Part shown: positions 27,666-37,056 of the stretch, one piece after another
Numbering within the stretch: position 1 is the first letter of the stretch
Layout of the letters: each line of letters opens with the position of its first letter
Assembly (NCBI RefSeq): GCF_020905415.1
Contig: NZ_JAJJMP010000001.1
Span: forward strand, 248,001 to 312,000
From: Myroides oncorhynchi
GTDB taxonomy: Bacteria > Bacteroidota > Bacteroidia > Flavobacteriales > Flavobacteriaceae
Direction: 5' to 3'
Length of the DNA stretch: 64,000 bases
The notes under the pieces: generated by a model
Told to the model about the DNA's origin: nothing
The model's input: the letters and a program-made list of their open reading frames with translations, nothing else
Database searches by the model: none
Made by a program: the position numbers and the translations under genes

Positions 27666-28367
27666 ATGTATAAAGACAGTAAAAATATCACACTACCCGC
27701 TGATTCTGAAACTATCGTATGGAAATACTTAGACCTGTCTAAGTTCCTCGATTTACTACTGTCTAATAAACTATTTATGTCTCGATCAGACAAATTTGAA
27801 GATCAATATGAAGGTACCTTTAGCGAGCCTACATTTGAGGAAATAAAAAGAATCAGCAAAGACAATCCTGACTTCTTACATCACTATAAACAAAAGAGAA
27901 AAAATATGGTGATTAGTAGTTGGCATATAAATGAATGTGAATCATTCGCTATGTGGCAAATATTTACTAAAAACAAAGAAGGCATTGCTATTCAATCTAC
28001 TTTAGGCCGCTTACAAAAAGCAGTAGAAGTAGAACCTAGAATAGAGCAATACATCGGTGAGGTAAACTACATTGATTATAAAAAAGAGTTTATTCCTTTC
28101 GATGATGAGTTTTTCCCTTTTCTCTTCAAAAGAAAAAGCTTTCAATATGAAAAAGAAGTTCGCATTATCTCTGATGTTACTCCTCTTGACATAGATGTTC
28201 ACGAGGGGATTAAAATACATGTAGATGTAGAACAATTAATAGAAAAAATATATATTCACCCTAAGTCTGAGAACTGGTATAAAAACTTGGTACTAGAACT
28301 AATGCATAAGATGAACTTTAAATTTCATGTTGAAAAATCTGACTTAGAAAGTGATATTTTAATCTAA
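27666..28367 (+). CDS. DUF2971 family protein
   Basis: A 233-residue soluble protein with the DUF2971 pattern: WKYLDLSKFLDLLLSNKLFMSRSDKFEDQYEG near the start, then SSWHINECESFAMWQIFTKNKEGIAIQST, then FKRKSFQYEKEVRII. The function is unknown. Members often lie near phage or defence genes, but here the gene is tied to housekeeping genes. Its ATG is directly after the exporter stop, and the next gene starts 7 bases later, so it sits in an operon between the exporter and pncB. Confidence 0.82.
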   Translation: MYKDSKNITLPADSETIVWKYLDLSKFLDLLLSNKLFMSRSDKFEDQYEGTFSEPTFEEIKRISKDNPDFLHHYKQKRKNMVISSWHINECESFAMWQIFTKNKEGIAIQSTLGRLQKAVEVEPRIEQYIGEVNYIDYKKEFIPFDDEFFPFLFKRKSFQYEKEVRIISDVTPLDIDVHEGIKIHVDVEQLIEKIYIHPKSENWYKNLVLELMHKMNFKFHVEKSDLESDILI

Positions 28368-28374
28368 AAAAACT

Positions 28375-29571
28375 ATGGAAACAGTAAATACCAACCAAGT
28401 AATCGTATCTATATTAGATAATGATTTCTATAAGTTTACGATGCAGTATGCTGCTATTAAACAATTTCCTTACGCTAAAGCGTCTTACATCTTTATCAAT
28501 CGAGGTAAGCATAAATACCCACCAGGATTTGCAGAAGCACTGCGTGCTGCTGTAGATGAGATGGCTAAACTAAAGTTAACTAAGGCTGAGAAACTATTCT
28601 TAGAGAATACTTGTCCATACCTAGACCCTACATATTTAGATTTTCTACAAGGATATCACTATGATCCTTCAGAAATAGAGATATCACAAGACGGACCTGA
28701 CTTAGAGGTACATATTAAAGGGTATTGGTACAGAACTATCTTATGGGAAGTTCCTCTAATGTCTCTAATCTGCGAGTTATACTATAAGATGAATAAGTCT
28801 GAAAGAGATTCTTCTGAGGAAGTAGTAGCTAATACACGCAAAAAAATAGAAAAATATAAAGAATTAGGTATTACTATTGCTGAATTTGGTACTAGAAGAA
28901 GACATTCTTATGCTGTACATCAACTAGTAGTAGATACTTTAAAAAAATATGGTGACGGTAGTTTCATTGGTACTAGTAATGTGCATTTGGCAATGAAATA
29001 TCACACTAAGCCAATTGGTACACATGCTCATGAATGGTTTATGTTCCATGCTGCTAAATATGGCTTTAAAATGGCAAATTCAATGGGACTAGAACATTGG
29101 GTGGATACTTATAGAGGTGATTTAGGAATAGCTCTGACTGATACTTATACTAGCAAAGTGTTCTTTGAACAATTTGATAAGAAGTTTGCAAAACTATTCG
29201 ATGGAGTAAGACACGATAGTGGTGATCCACTTGATTTCGCAGACCAAGTTATTGCTCATTACAAATCATTAAACATTGATCCTACTCAGAAGACAATTAT
29301 CTTCTCTGACGGATTAAATCCTGATAAAGTAGAACGCATCGCGAAGCACTGCAAAGGAAAAATAGGGATGTCATTCGGTATCGGAACAGACTTTACTAAT
29401 GATGTAGGTTTAGATGCTATGAATATCGTAATCAAAATGTCGCAGGCTCTACCTGAAGGGGGATACTGGACAGATGTAGTAAAACTATCTGATGAACCTA
29501 AAAAACATACAGGAACACCAGAAATGATAGAGTTAGCACAAAAATTACTCGATATTCCTATCTCTAAATAA
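28375..29571 (+). CDS. pncB: Nicotinate phosphoribosyltransferase
   Basis: Makes nicotinate mononucleotide from nicotinate and PRPP with ATP, the first step of NAD salvage (Preiss-Handler route). Diagnostic segments are DNDFYKFTMQYAA near the N-terminus, EFGTRRRHSYAVH, FIGTSNVHLAMK, the catalytic loop GTHAHEWFM, and RHDSGDPLDF. The 398-residue length matches the bacterial PncB type. It is cytoplasmic and the last gene of the exporter / DUF2971 / pncB operon. About 90 bases separate it from ndk, which has its own promoter. Confidence 0.95.
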   Translation: METVNTNQVIVSILDNDFYKFTMQYAAIKQFPYAKASYIFINRGKHKYPPGFAEALRAAVDEMAKLKLTKAEKLFLENTCPYLDPTYLDFLQGYHYDPSEIEISQDGPDLEVHIKGYWYRTILWEVPLMSLICELYYKMNKSERDSSEEVVANTRKKIEKYKELGITIAEFGTRRRHSYAVHQLVVDTLKKYGDGSFIGTSNVHLAMKYHTKPIGTHAHEWFMFHAAKYGFKMANSMGLEHWVDTYRGDLGIALTDTYTSKVFFEQFDKKFAKLFDGVRHDSGDPLDFADQVIAHYKSLNIDPTQKTIIFSDGLNPDKVERIAKHCKGKIGMSFGIGTDFTNDVGLDAMNIVIKMSQALPEGGYWTDVVKLSDEPKKHTGTPEMIELAQKLLDIPISK

Positions 29572-29629
29572 AAGTAATTAAAAGTACGCTTTTTTATAAA
29601 TATTATCACTTTTGTAATATTTAAAAGAC

Positions 29630-29637
29630 TATTTTTG
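29630..29637 (+). promoter_or_regulatory. -7 promoter element of ndk
   Basis: TATTTTTG, a consensus box 23 bases before the ATG of ndk. Confidence 0.5.
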
Positions 29638-29659
29638 CAATAAATTAAATTTAAGAATA

Positions 29660-30079
29660 ATGGCAACGAACAGAACTTTTACAATGATCAAACCTGATGC
29701 TGTAGAGGCAGGTAACATCGGTGGAATCATCAACATGATTACTGAAGGTGGATTTAAAATCGTTTCAATGAAGTTAACTCAATTAACTGTAAGAGACGCT
29801 CAAAAATTCTATGAAGTACACAGTGAAAGACCTTTCTACGGAGAATTAGTTGAATTCATGTCTAGAGGTCCAATCGTAGCAGCTATCTTAGAAAAAGATA
29901 ACGCTGTAGAAGATTTTAGAAAATTAATCGGAGCTACTAACCCAGCTGATGCTGCTGAAGGTACTATCCGTAAAAGATATGCTAAATCTATCGGTGAAAA
30001 TGCAGTACACGGATCTGACAGCGATGAGAACGCTGCTATCGAGTCTGCTTTCCACTTCTCAGGAAGAGAGCAATTCTAA
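29660..30079 (+). CDS. ndk: Nucleoside diphosphate kinase
   Basis: Transfers the gamma phosphate of ATP to nucleoside diphosphates through a phosphohistidine intermediate. The active-site histidine is His117 in [17 protein letters not shown] near the N-terminus and [16 protein letters not shown] are also standard. The 139-residue length is normal. It is cytoplasmic and monocistronic, with a promoter box at 29630 and a terminator at 30103. Codon choice is more regular than in neighbours, as expected for a highly expressed gene. Confidence 0.97.
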   Translation: MATNRTFTMIKPDAVEAGNIGGIINMITEGGFKIVSMKLTQLTVRDAQKFYEVHSERPFYGELVEFMSRGPIVAAILEKDNAVEDFRKLIGATNPADAAEGTIRKRYAKSIGENAVHGSDSDENAAIESAFHFSGREQF

Positions 30080-30102
30080 GAATTAGCGACTAGATAATTC
30101 AT

Positions 30103-30134
30103 AAAAAAGCCAACTGATTTCGGTTGGCTTTTTT
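30103..30134. terminator. Bidirectional terminator between ndk and glutaminase
   Basis: A 12-bp stem (30103-30114 with 30123-30134) has an 8-nt loop and is flanked by A-runs and T-runs. It ends both convergent transcripts. Confidence 0.88.
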
Positions 30135-30157
30135 TTATCACTTATTCTAATAATAGA

Positions 30158-31183
30158 CTAAAACAAACTTAAGTTAAGTTCTTTTACTAAATCAAGTATC
30201 ATATGATACCCTACTACAGAGTTTCCCTGTGCATCTAAACCAGGACTAAAAGTTCCAATACCTATCTTATTAGGCACAGAAACAACGATGCCTCCTCCAA
30301 CTCCAGATTTGCTAGGTAATCCAACAGTACGTGCGTACTCTCCACTGAACTCATACATACCAGCGATTAACATCTGAGACTGTACCAATTTAGACATTTC
30401 TGAATTCTTATATTTAACATCGCCATCAAAGCGAGTACATTGATTAGCAAAGAAATAACCAATCTTAGCCAAGTCCTCTGCTGTAATCTCTATAGAACAC
30501 TGTTTGAAGTAATTATCCAATCTATTTTCTTCTCCCTCAACTAGCCCATTATTCTTTAATAAATGGAAGATTCCTCTATTCCTATGCCCTGTTTCTCTCT
30601 CAGACATATATACTGAATGGCTGTATCCTATCGCTTCGTTTTTAGTAATATAACGAACCATACCTAATATCTTTTGAAAAGCTTCATCATTCTCTCTTCC
30701 TAATAACGCAGTAGTAAGTATAGCACCTGCATTCATTAACGGATTCAAAGGTTTACCTTTAGTTTCTAAATTTGCGTAATGATTAAATGGCTTATCTGTC
30801 CCATAATAACCCGCCTTAGAGAATACTTCTTTTTCTCCTAATTCTTCTACAGCAACCATCAATGCGATTACTTTAGAAATACTCTGAATGGTAAACTTCT
30901 GTGAAACATCGCCTACATTAATAACCTCTCCATTCTGCTTGACAACCGAAAAAGCTATAGCATTAGCATTCACCTTACTAAGTTCTGGAATATAATCAGC
31001 TACCTTTCCCTCACTTATATATGTTCTATTCTTATCTAAAATACGCGATAACATCTCACTTGTAATTAGATTAGTAGTATCACCACTTCTAATTATTTTC
31101 TTAGCATAAGCAGTTCCTCCAAAAGAAACTAAACAAGCTACAACCCAACTCAGGATAATGTTACTCACACTATTTTTCTTCAT
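30158..31183 (-). CDS. glsA: Glutaminase A, exported
   Basis: Hydrolyses glutamine to glutamate and ammonia. It belongs to the serine-dependent glutaminase family (beta-lactamase fold). The nucleophile motif is SISK with Ser101 and Lys104. KPLNPLMNAGAI and SKSGVGGGIVVSVPNKIGIGTFSP are also diagnostic. A hydrophobic N-terminus (SNIILSWVVACLVSFGGTAYA) looks like a signal peptide, so the enzyme is probably periplasmic, unlike cytoplasmic E. coli YbaS or YneH. It is the last gene of a three-gene operon with the CPBP protease and MenE (12-base gap). A catabolic role in amino-acid use fits. Confidence 0.92.
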   Translation of the reverse strand: MKKNSVSNIILSWVVACLVSFGGTAYAKKIIRSGDTTNLITSEMLSRILDKNRTYISEGKVADYIPELSKVNANAIAFSVVKQNGEVINVGDVSQKFTIQSISKVIALMVAVEELGEKEVFSKAGYYGTDKPFNHYANLETKGKPLNPLMNAGAILTTALLGRENDEAFQKILGMVRYITKNEAIGYSHSVYMSERETGHRNRGIFHLLKNNGLVEGEENRLDNYFKQCSIEITAEDLAKIGYFFANQCTRFDGDVKYKNSEMSKLVQSQMLIAGMYEFSGEYARTVGLPSKSGVGGGIVVSVPNKIGIGTFSPGLDAQGNSVVGYHMILDLVKELNLSLF

Positions 31184-31194
31184 GTTATTAATGT

Positions 31195-32238
31195 TTATTG
31201 AATATTCTTCTTTCTAATTATTTTACCAGAGTCAGTCTCTACAAAGTTGTTTACAAACTGTATCTCTCTAGGTTTTTCGTACTTTTCCAATTCTAAAAAC
31301 AGGTCAATTGGCAAATCATATTTTTCCGCCTCAATAACTAATACTAATTTATTCCCTAGATACTCATCTTCTTTACTTGCCACAAAGAAACGATAAGGAA
31401 TTCTCTTTGCCAACTTTTCTTCTATCTGCTCTGGAAAAAGTTTAACCCCTCCACTATTAATAACATTATCTATCCTACCTAACCACACAAACTGTCGGTC
31501 ATTGATTATTTCAACTAAGTCATTTGTAATTATTACATCAGGATTAATAGTAGGTGCAGAAATAACTAAACACCCTCTAGTATCACTGGTAATCACGATA
31601 TGAGGTAGAACAGAGAACGCATTAGTTCCAACTAACTTAGCAGCTATATGAGTTATAGTTTCAGTCATTCCATAAGTTTCATACACTTGTGTATCTACTA
31701 ATTGCAATTTTTCAATAAGAGTTTTATTCACTTTAGCACCGCCTATAATTAGTTTCTTAATATGAACTAATTCCTTTAATGAGTTCTCTACCTGCATTGG
31801 CACCATAGCTACAAAGTCATACTCTTCAGTACTTCCCAACAAAGGTCTAGCAGTTGGTTTCTTTACATCTAGCTTCCATCCTAATATCAGTGCCCTGATA
31901 AACATCAGCTTACCACCTACAAATTTTGCAGACATACAAAGTAATGCTGTATCGCCTACCTCTATATTAAAGAAACTTCCTGTAGCTTTAGCAGAGTACA
32001 CCATCGCCTCTTTCTTTATCTGAATAACCTTAGGTGGCCCTGTAGTACCAGAGGTTGTAAAACTGACATAATCATCCGTATTAAACCATTGTATAATAAG
32101 GTTACCTAAATCTATTAAGTATTCTTCTGTTCCACTTACCCACGTATTAGATAGTTTTATTAACTCCTCAATAGAGTATCGCTTTCCATTTAGCCTAAAG
32201 CTTGGGTGTATATAATTTAATTCCATATTACTACTCAT
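31195..32238 (-). CDS. menE: O-succinylbenzoate-CoA ligase (menaquinone synthesis)
   Basis: An adenylate-forming enzyme of 347 residues, the short form typical of Bacteroidota MenE. The P-loop-like motif is TTSGTTGPPK (61-70). YETYGMTETITHIA and the hinge WLGRIDNVINSGGVKLFPE complete the AMP-binding signature, and the conserved catalytic Lys is in DSGKIIRKKN at the end. It activates o-succinylbenzoate with CoA for menaquinone, the respiratory quinone of these bacteria. Its start overlaps the stop of the CPBP gene by one base. No other men genes are in view. Confidence 0.87.
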   Translation of the reverse strand: MSSNMELNYIHPSFRLNGKRYSIEELIKLSNTWVSGTEEYLIDLGNLIIQWFNTDDYVSFTTSGTTGPPKVIQIKKEAMVYSAKATGSFFNIEVGDTALLCMSAKFVGGKLMFIRALILGWKLDVKKPTARPLLGSTEEYDFVAMVPMQVENSLKELVHIKKLIIGGAKVNKTLIEKLQLVDTQVYETYGMTETITHIAAKLVGTNAFSVLPHIVITSDTRGCLVISAPTINPDVIITNDLVEIINDRQFVWLGRIDNVINSGGVKLFPEQIEEKLAKRIPYRFFVASKEDEYLGNKLVLVIEAEKYDLPIDLFLELEKYEKPREIQFVNNFVETDSGKIIRKKNIQ

Positions 32239-33143
32239 TAGACTACTTTACCAAATAACTGATGCTTCCAGTTCTTCCAACCATACTTTTTAGCGAAAAT
32301 AATAATCACAATAGGCAATACTACACCTACTTGTATAATATACTCCCAAGGAGAAATAACAGTCTCCGAATTCACATTTGTAAAAATTGAATTGGTTTGA
32401 AAAGCAGTCCAATCAGACGTAACTAATAAGACACCTATCAAATTATTTGCTGCATGAAAGCCTAAAGCCAATTCTATACCATCATCCATTAAAGTGATAA
32501 TACCTAAAAATAATCCTGTACCAACATAATAGATCATAATCACCATTCCTACCTTCTCAACTTCAGGATTAGCCAAATGCATTAACCCAAAAATAATAGA
32601 TGTAGAAAATAAAGCAATCGCTCTGCTTCTCGTAGCAAGACCAATTCCTTGCATTAAATAAGCTCGCATAAAATATTCTTCAAAACTAGTTTGTAGGGGA
32701 ATTAAAATAATCGCAAATAGAAAGAAAACAATAAAAGGTTTCCAATTAAATGATAAAACATAATCTTGAGGATTATCGATATAAGCATAAACAAAGAATA
32801 CAATAATCACTAATCCCCATACTCCAAAAGAAAACATAAAACGACTCCAATCCACCTTATTCCTAGATGTAGTCAAGGATAGCAAACTTTGCTTATGAAC
32901 AATTAACACCCAAACAATTAGAAAAAAAAGCATGAATACTAAAGGCCCTATCGTTATCAGAAAATTAATATTTTTACCATATTCTGCGATATTCATTTTT
33001 ATGATTTCATTAGTAGATACGTCTGAATATCTTAAAGAAATCCAATTCAAAAACATAATTCCTAAAAAAAACAATGTAAAAGGTAAATAATACCATAGTT
33101 TTTGCTTTTTATTTATTCTCAGTAACTGTTCAATAATTCCCAT
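32238..33143 (-). CDS. CPBP-family intramembrane metalloprotease
   Basis: A multi-pass protein with about eight membrane helices. The three CAAX-protease motifs are present: SFEEYFMR (Glu154, Glu155, Arg160), FGLMH (His189) and FHAANN (His230, Asn234). Members cleave prenylated, bacteriocin-related or regulatory membrane proteins, but the target here is unknown. It is the first gene of the operon with menE and glsA. The region upstream is shared with the divergent arsC-like gene. Confidence 0.88.
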   Translation of the reverse strand: MGIIEQLLRINKKQKLWYYLPFTLFFLGIMFLNWISLRYSDVSTNEIIKMNIAEYGKNINFLITIGPLVFMLFFLIVWVLIVHKQSLLSLTTSRNKVDWSRFMFSFGVWGLVIIVFFVYAYIDNPQDYVLSFNWKPFIVFFLFAIILIPLQTSFEEYFMRAYLMQGIGLATRSRAIALFSTSIIFGLMHLANPEVEKVGMVIMIYYVGTGLFLGIITLMDDGIELALGFHAANNLIGVLLVTSDWTAFQTNSIFTNVNSETVISPWEYIIQVGVVLPIVIIIFAKKYGWKNWKHQLFGKVV

Positions 33144-33159
33144 ATCTCAAAAAATGTAC

Positions 33160-33167
33160 TATATTTG
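33160..33167 (+). promoter_or_regulatory. -7 promoter element of the arsC-like gene
   Basis: TATATTTG, a consensus box 19 bases before the ATG at 33186. Confidence 0.5.
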
Positions 33168-33185
33168 GTATAAAATTCCTTATTT

Positions 33186-33527
33186 ATGATCACAATTTAT
33201 CACAATCCACGTTGTAGCAAATCCCGCGAAAGTATCGCGTTTATGGAGGAGCAAGGTGTAGCTTACAAAATTATAAAATATTTGGATGCTGACCTTACTG
33301 AAACAGATGTAAAAACAATTCTTACAAAACTAAATTACAACCCAATTGATTTAGTTAGAACTAAAGATGCATTTTGGAAGGAAACTTTTGAAAGTAACAC
33401 TTTAAGTGATGAGGAGATTATTCAAGCTATGGTGACGAATCCTAAGCTTATTGAAAGACCTATTGTTGTTAATGGTGGAAAAGCCGTTATCGCAAGACCT
33501 ACAGAAAAAATTCACGAAATTCTGTAG
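33186..33527 (+). CDS. ArsC/Spx-type thioredoxin-fold reductase
   Basis: A 113-residue protein with the ArsC-type active site CSKSR (Cys10, Arg14) in the first loop (YHNPRCSKSRE) and the conserved ERPIVVNGGKAVIARP near the C-terminus, where the arginine binds substrate. Family members reduce arsenate with glutaredoxin or act as YffB-like reductases. No arsenic genes (arsB, arsR, acr3) are next to it, so a general thiol or YffB-like role is as likely as arsenate reduction. It is divergent from the CPBP gene. Confidence 0.88.
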   Translation: MITIYHNPRCSKSRESIAFMEEQGVAYKIIKYLDADLTETDVKTILTKLNYNPIDLVRTKDAFWKETFESNTLSDEEIIQAMVTNPKLIERPIVVNGGKAVIARPTEKIHEIL

Positions 33528-33610
33528 ATTAAATTAACAATTTATTAACTATTGTTTTTTAAACCTTCACCACAAATTATAGTCTAACTAGTATAAAACT
33601 AACGACTATA

Positions 33611-36088
33611 ATGAAAAGATTAAAAACTACAAAAGTTCTCCTAATGCTGTTAACTCTTATGATTAGTATAACAGCATTAGCGCAGAACTCAAAAAAAAGT
33701 ACCATATCTGGTACTGTAGTAGAAGCTGCTACAAATCTCCCTTTAGAATATGCTAGTGTATTTGCACAAAATGAAAACAATGCTAATATTGTTTCTGGTG
33801 GTATGACTGACTCTAAAGGACAATATTCCTTTGAAGTTCCTGACGGGACATACTTTATTAAAATCGAATTTCTAGGTTTTAAAACTATTGAATTACATAA
33901 AGTCTTAGTAAATGGCAATACCAATCTAGGTGTAAAAAAAATCACTGATGACAATCAGATGTTAGATGAAGTATTAGTAATTGCCGAAAAATCTACTGTT
34001 GATATTAAACTTGATAAAAAAGTATACAACGTAGGACAAGATATGATCGTTAAAGGAGGTACAGCTGGAGATGTATTAGATAATGTCCCTTCTGTCACTG
34101 TTGATAGCGAAGGTGCTGTTAGTCTACGAGGTAATGAGAATGTGAAAGTTCTTATTGATGGTAAACCTACAGGCCTTGCAAATAATATCCAGGAAGCCAT
34201 GCGTATATTATCTGCTGAATCTATCGAAAAAGTAGAAGTTATCACTAATCCATCTGCTCGTTATGAAGCAGAAGGAGGGGCAGGTATAATCAATATCGTT
34301 CTAAAAAAAGGTAAAGCTCAAGGAATAAATGGTAACGTAACCGCTACTATGGGAGATCCTCGTAATTATAACTTAAATGGAAATGTAAATATTAGAGGAG
34401 AGAAATTCAACTTCTATACTACATTATCATATAGAGATACTAAAGTTAAAGGATATGGACTAAATAACAACCAATACCTTGATACTAAAGGTAATACTAC
34501 ACAATACATTAACGAGTATAAAGACAACAATAGATATAGACAGGGATACGATGGTACTTTCGGACTAGACTATTACCTTACTCCTTCTTTAACTTGGTCT
34601 AATAATGTAACTGTAAGAAGATCTAATGGATCATCTAATAATACTGTAGACTATCAATATTATACTGCTGCTAATGCATTAGACTATACTAGAGATAGAC
34701 AAGAAAAAGGAAAAACTGACTACAACAGTGTTGAATATAGTACTTCATTCGAAAAGAAATTCAAAAAAGAAGATCATAAATTAACTGTAGAGGCAACTAT
34801 CTCTGAGGACAAGAGTAATGATTTAGCAAATATCTCTGATATCAATGACCGTTTAAATACGATGAGATATGAGAGAACTACTAATAATGACAAGTATAAA
34901 AACGGATTAGTAAAAGTAGATTATACTCTACCAATAGGTAAAAATGGGAACTTAGAAGCTGGCTATTTAGGAACCTTTAAAACAACTAGAAATAACTTTA
35001 GCTTATCGAACTTAGATAATAATCAATGGATTACTAACACTAGAGTATCTAATGTATTAGAATACAAAGAACAAGTGAACGCATTCTATGCACAATATGG
35101 TGATAAGATAACAAGTAAACTGAATTATATGGTAGGTTTGCGCTGGGAGAAGAGTAATATTGATGTTAATCAGTTAGCGAGTAACGACTACAACAATAAG
35201 AAATATGACGATTTCTTCCCTAGTTTATTCATTAACTATGAAGTAAATGAATCTAGTAGCCTTAGCATCAGTTACAGTAAGCGTATTATGAGACCTAGAG
35301 GACACTTCCTTAATCCATTCTCTAATTATACGAGTGACATCAACTTCTTTCAAGGTAACCCTAATCTAAATCCTGCAAAAACAAATGCTTTTGATTTAGG
35401 ATATCTTAAGAGATGGAGTGGATTTACATTAAGTGCTTCTGCGTACTTAAACAAAACAGACGATACCTTCCAATTCGTAAAAAGAATTGCAGGTACAAGT
35501 GTCAATGGTACACCTATCACTGTTAGCTCTCCTATTAACTTAGCTACAGAGTACAGATATGGTTTTGACTTCACATTAAACTACAGTCCATTCAAGTGGT
35601 GGAAACTTAATGGTAATTTTAATTTCTATAGATCAGAAACTAAAGGAGATTACACATTTACAGATTTTGATGGTACTAAGACGACAGAGAACTTCGACAA
35701 GAATACGTATGCTTGGTTCACTAGAATCACATCTAAGATCTCTTTACCTTACAAAATTGACTGGCAAGTGAACGGAATGTACAGAGCTCCTTATGATACA
35801 GCTCAAGGAAAATCAAAAGCAAACTTGTCAGCGAATACTTCTTTAAGTAAAGATATTCTAAAAGATAAAGCGACTATTACATTTAACGTAAGTGATATAT
35901 TTGATTCTCGCAAAAGAGAAAGCGACACTTATCTACCTGAATCTATCTCACATAGTGAAATGCAATGGAGAGGTAGACAAATCAATTTATCTTTTACATA
36001 CCGTTTTAACCAAACAAAAATGGATAGACAAAAACAGAAAAGAAATGGAACTACCGAGGGAGAAGGTAGTGAAATGGAAATGATGTAA
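33611..36088 (+). CDS. TonB-dependent receptor, OMP_b-brl-type
   Basis: An 825-residue outer-membrane protein. A signal peptide (MKRLKTTKVLLMLLTLMISITALAQ) is followed by a carboxypeptidase-regulatory-like Ig domain (~28-115: ISGTVVEAATNLPLEYASV). Next comes a plug with DVLDNVPSVTVDSEGAVSLRG and VKVLIDGKP (~145-190), and a 22-strand-like barrel (to ~805). The C-terminal tail (QKQKRNGTTEGEGSEMEMM) is charged and not an ordinary aromatic barrel end; the last barrel strand is FTYRFNQ just before it. The substrate is unknown. This receptor class usually imports peptides, metals or glycans. No TonB or SusD partner is adjacent. Confidence 0.92.
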   Translation: MKRLKTTKVLLMLLTLMISITALAQNSKKSTISGTVVEAATNLPLEYASVFAQNENNANIVSGGMTDSKGQYSFEVPDGTYFIKIEFLGFKTIELHKVLVNGNTNLGVKKITDDNQMLDEVLVIAEKSTVDIKLDKKVYNVGQDMIVKGGTAGDVLDNVPSVTVDSEGAVSLRGNENVKVLIDGKPTGLANNIQEAMRILSAESIEKVEVITNPSARYEAEGGAGIINIVLKKGKAQGINGNVTATMGDPRNYNLNGNVNIRGEKFNFYTTLSYRDTKVKGYGLNNNQYLDTKGNTTQYINEYKDNNRYRQGYDGTFGLDYYLTPSLTWSNNVTVRRSNGSSNNTVDYQYYTAANALDYTRDRQEKGKTDYNSVEYSTSFEKKFKKEDHKLTVEATISEDKSNDLANISDINDRLNTMRYERTTNNDKYKNGLVKVDYTLPIGKNGNLEAGYLGTFKTTRNNFSLSNLDNNQWITNTRVSNVLEYKEQVNAFYAQYGDKITSKLNYMVGLRWEKSNIDVNQLASNDYNNKKYDDFFPSLFINYEVNESSSLSISYSKRIMRPRGHFLNPFSNYTSDINFFQGNPNLNPAKTNAFDLGYLKRWSGFTLSASAYLNKTDDTFQFVKRIAGTSVNGTPITVSSPINLATEYRYGFDFTLNYSPFKWWKLNGNFNFYRSETKGDYTFTDFDGTKTTENFDKNTYAWFTRITSKISLPYKIDWQVNGMYRAPYDTAQGKSKANLSANTSLSKDILKDKATITFNVSDIFDSRKRESDTYLPESISHSEMQWRGRQINLSFTYRFNQTKMDRQKQKRNGTTEGEGSEMEMM

Positions 36089-36137
36089 TAAAAAGAAACA
36101 ACCTTTACTAAACTATTATATATTATTTATTTGTTTG

Positions 36138-36161
36138 GGGGATTATCACTAGATAGTCCCC
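36138..36161 (+). terminator. Terminator of the TonB-dependent receptor gene
   Basis: A 10-bp stem (36138-36147 with 36152-36161, one G-U pair) has a 4-nt loop and is followed by seven T. Confidence 0.85.
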
Positions 36162-36313
36162 TTTTTTTATGGAATTACAAATGATAAATAATATGAGTAT
36201 CCAAATCAGACACTCCTAAACAAAAACTAAAAAAGTTTATTATAAGATTCAATGCAAAATAGGTAGAAATATAAGTAAAAGACAATTATTCAACCTAGAG
36301 CTAAATTAAGTTT

Positions 36314-36461
36314 AAACTCAGAATATACACTAGACAAATAAACGAAAAGCAATTATACAAAATAGGTCTGAATTAAATTCAAGCATACTATAGCATGGTT
36401 GTAGAGTTAATAAAAGAGCTATGAAGTGGAATTGCTTTGTAGTATTTGGCTAATGCGGAAT
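36314..36461 (+). repeat. Dispersed intergenic repeat, family 1, copy C
   Basis: It matches copies A and B across AATTATACAAAATAGGTCTG, the imperfect palindrome near CATACTATAGCATGG, AAAGAGCTATGAAGT, and TTTGTAGTATTTGGCTAAT. It lies in a 640-base gap between the receptor gene and a small membrane protein gene. The rest of that gap shows no gene. Confidence 0.72.
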
Positions 36462-36680
36462 CTGGGTTAAAGTAAACATTTTGACTCCTTATCTCTTATT
36501 ACAGCCACTTCAATACTTCTTCAACATTACCTCAACATTGTTCTGCTATAAATTCTTTTTACTGAAGAATTCTTGCCCCACTCTTGAAGAGCTATTGTTT
36601 CAAATAAATTGCTTAGTCCCTAACTTTTAACATTGAGTTCTTAAAAGATTGTGAGCTTTTAGTTCATTATAAGCCAAAAA

Positions 36681-36711
36681 AAAGAGTCATAATACTCAAT
36701 TATGACTCTTT
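36681..36711 (-). terminator. Terminator of the small membrane protein gene
   Basis: A perfect 12-bp stem (36681-36692 with 36700-36711) has a 7-nt loop and is followed on the minus strand by eight T. It lies 24 bases past the stop codon. Confidence 0.85.
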
Positions 36712-36734
36712 ATCTCTTAAACCAAATACTTGAT

Positions 36735-36905
36735 CTAGTTCTCTTCTAATTGCTGTCTATTAGCTTTCTTCTCTTTTAATAATTCTCTAGCTCCACCTAC
36801 TGCCCAGTAAGATGCGAAACCAACCAAGAATATTAAAAGCCAAAATGCCATGGTAATTACAGTCATGGCAACGATGAAACCTAAATACTGTTGAAATTCA
36901 AACAT
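36735..36905 (-). CDS. Small membrane protein, 56 aa, unknown function
   Basis: The frame starts with ATG at 36905, preceded by a clear ribosome-binding site (CCGGAGAAAAC), which is unusual for this genome. The product begins MFEFQQYLGFIVAMTVIT, crosses the membrane once with a long hydrophobic stretch (~8-36) containing FWLLIFLVGFASYWAVGG, and ends in a charged tail (ARELLKEKKANRQQLEEN). A dedicated terminator follows. RBS, signal-like topology and terminator together make it a real gene despite its size. The function is unknown. It stands alone and divergent from fumC. A role as a small subunit of a membrane complex is possible but unproven. Confidence 0.8.
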   Translation of the reverse strand: MFEFQQYLGFIVAMTVITMAFWLLIFLVGFASYWAVGGARELLKEKKANRQQLEEN

Positions 36906-37056
36906 GTTTTCTCCGGATTAATTTTTGTATATACGCCGTAAATATACTCACTTTTATCTTTTCTACCTAACCACGTATAATTTTTAATCTTTCTTTAGAA
37001 TCAAACTAAATAATTTACACTACCTTTAGCTTATAATCATTACAAATAAACATCAT

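Noticed and set aside
36560..36680. Minus-strand frame fragment (LFETIALQEWGKNSSVKRIY) in the gap after the TonB-dependent receptor
   Set aside because: About 30 codons between stops, with no start signal. It may be a relic but cannot be told from chance.
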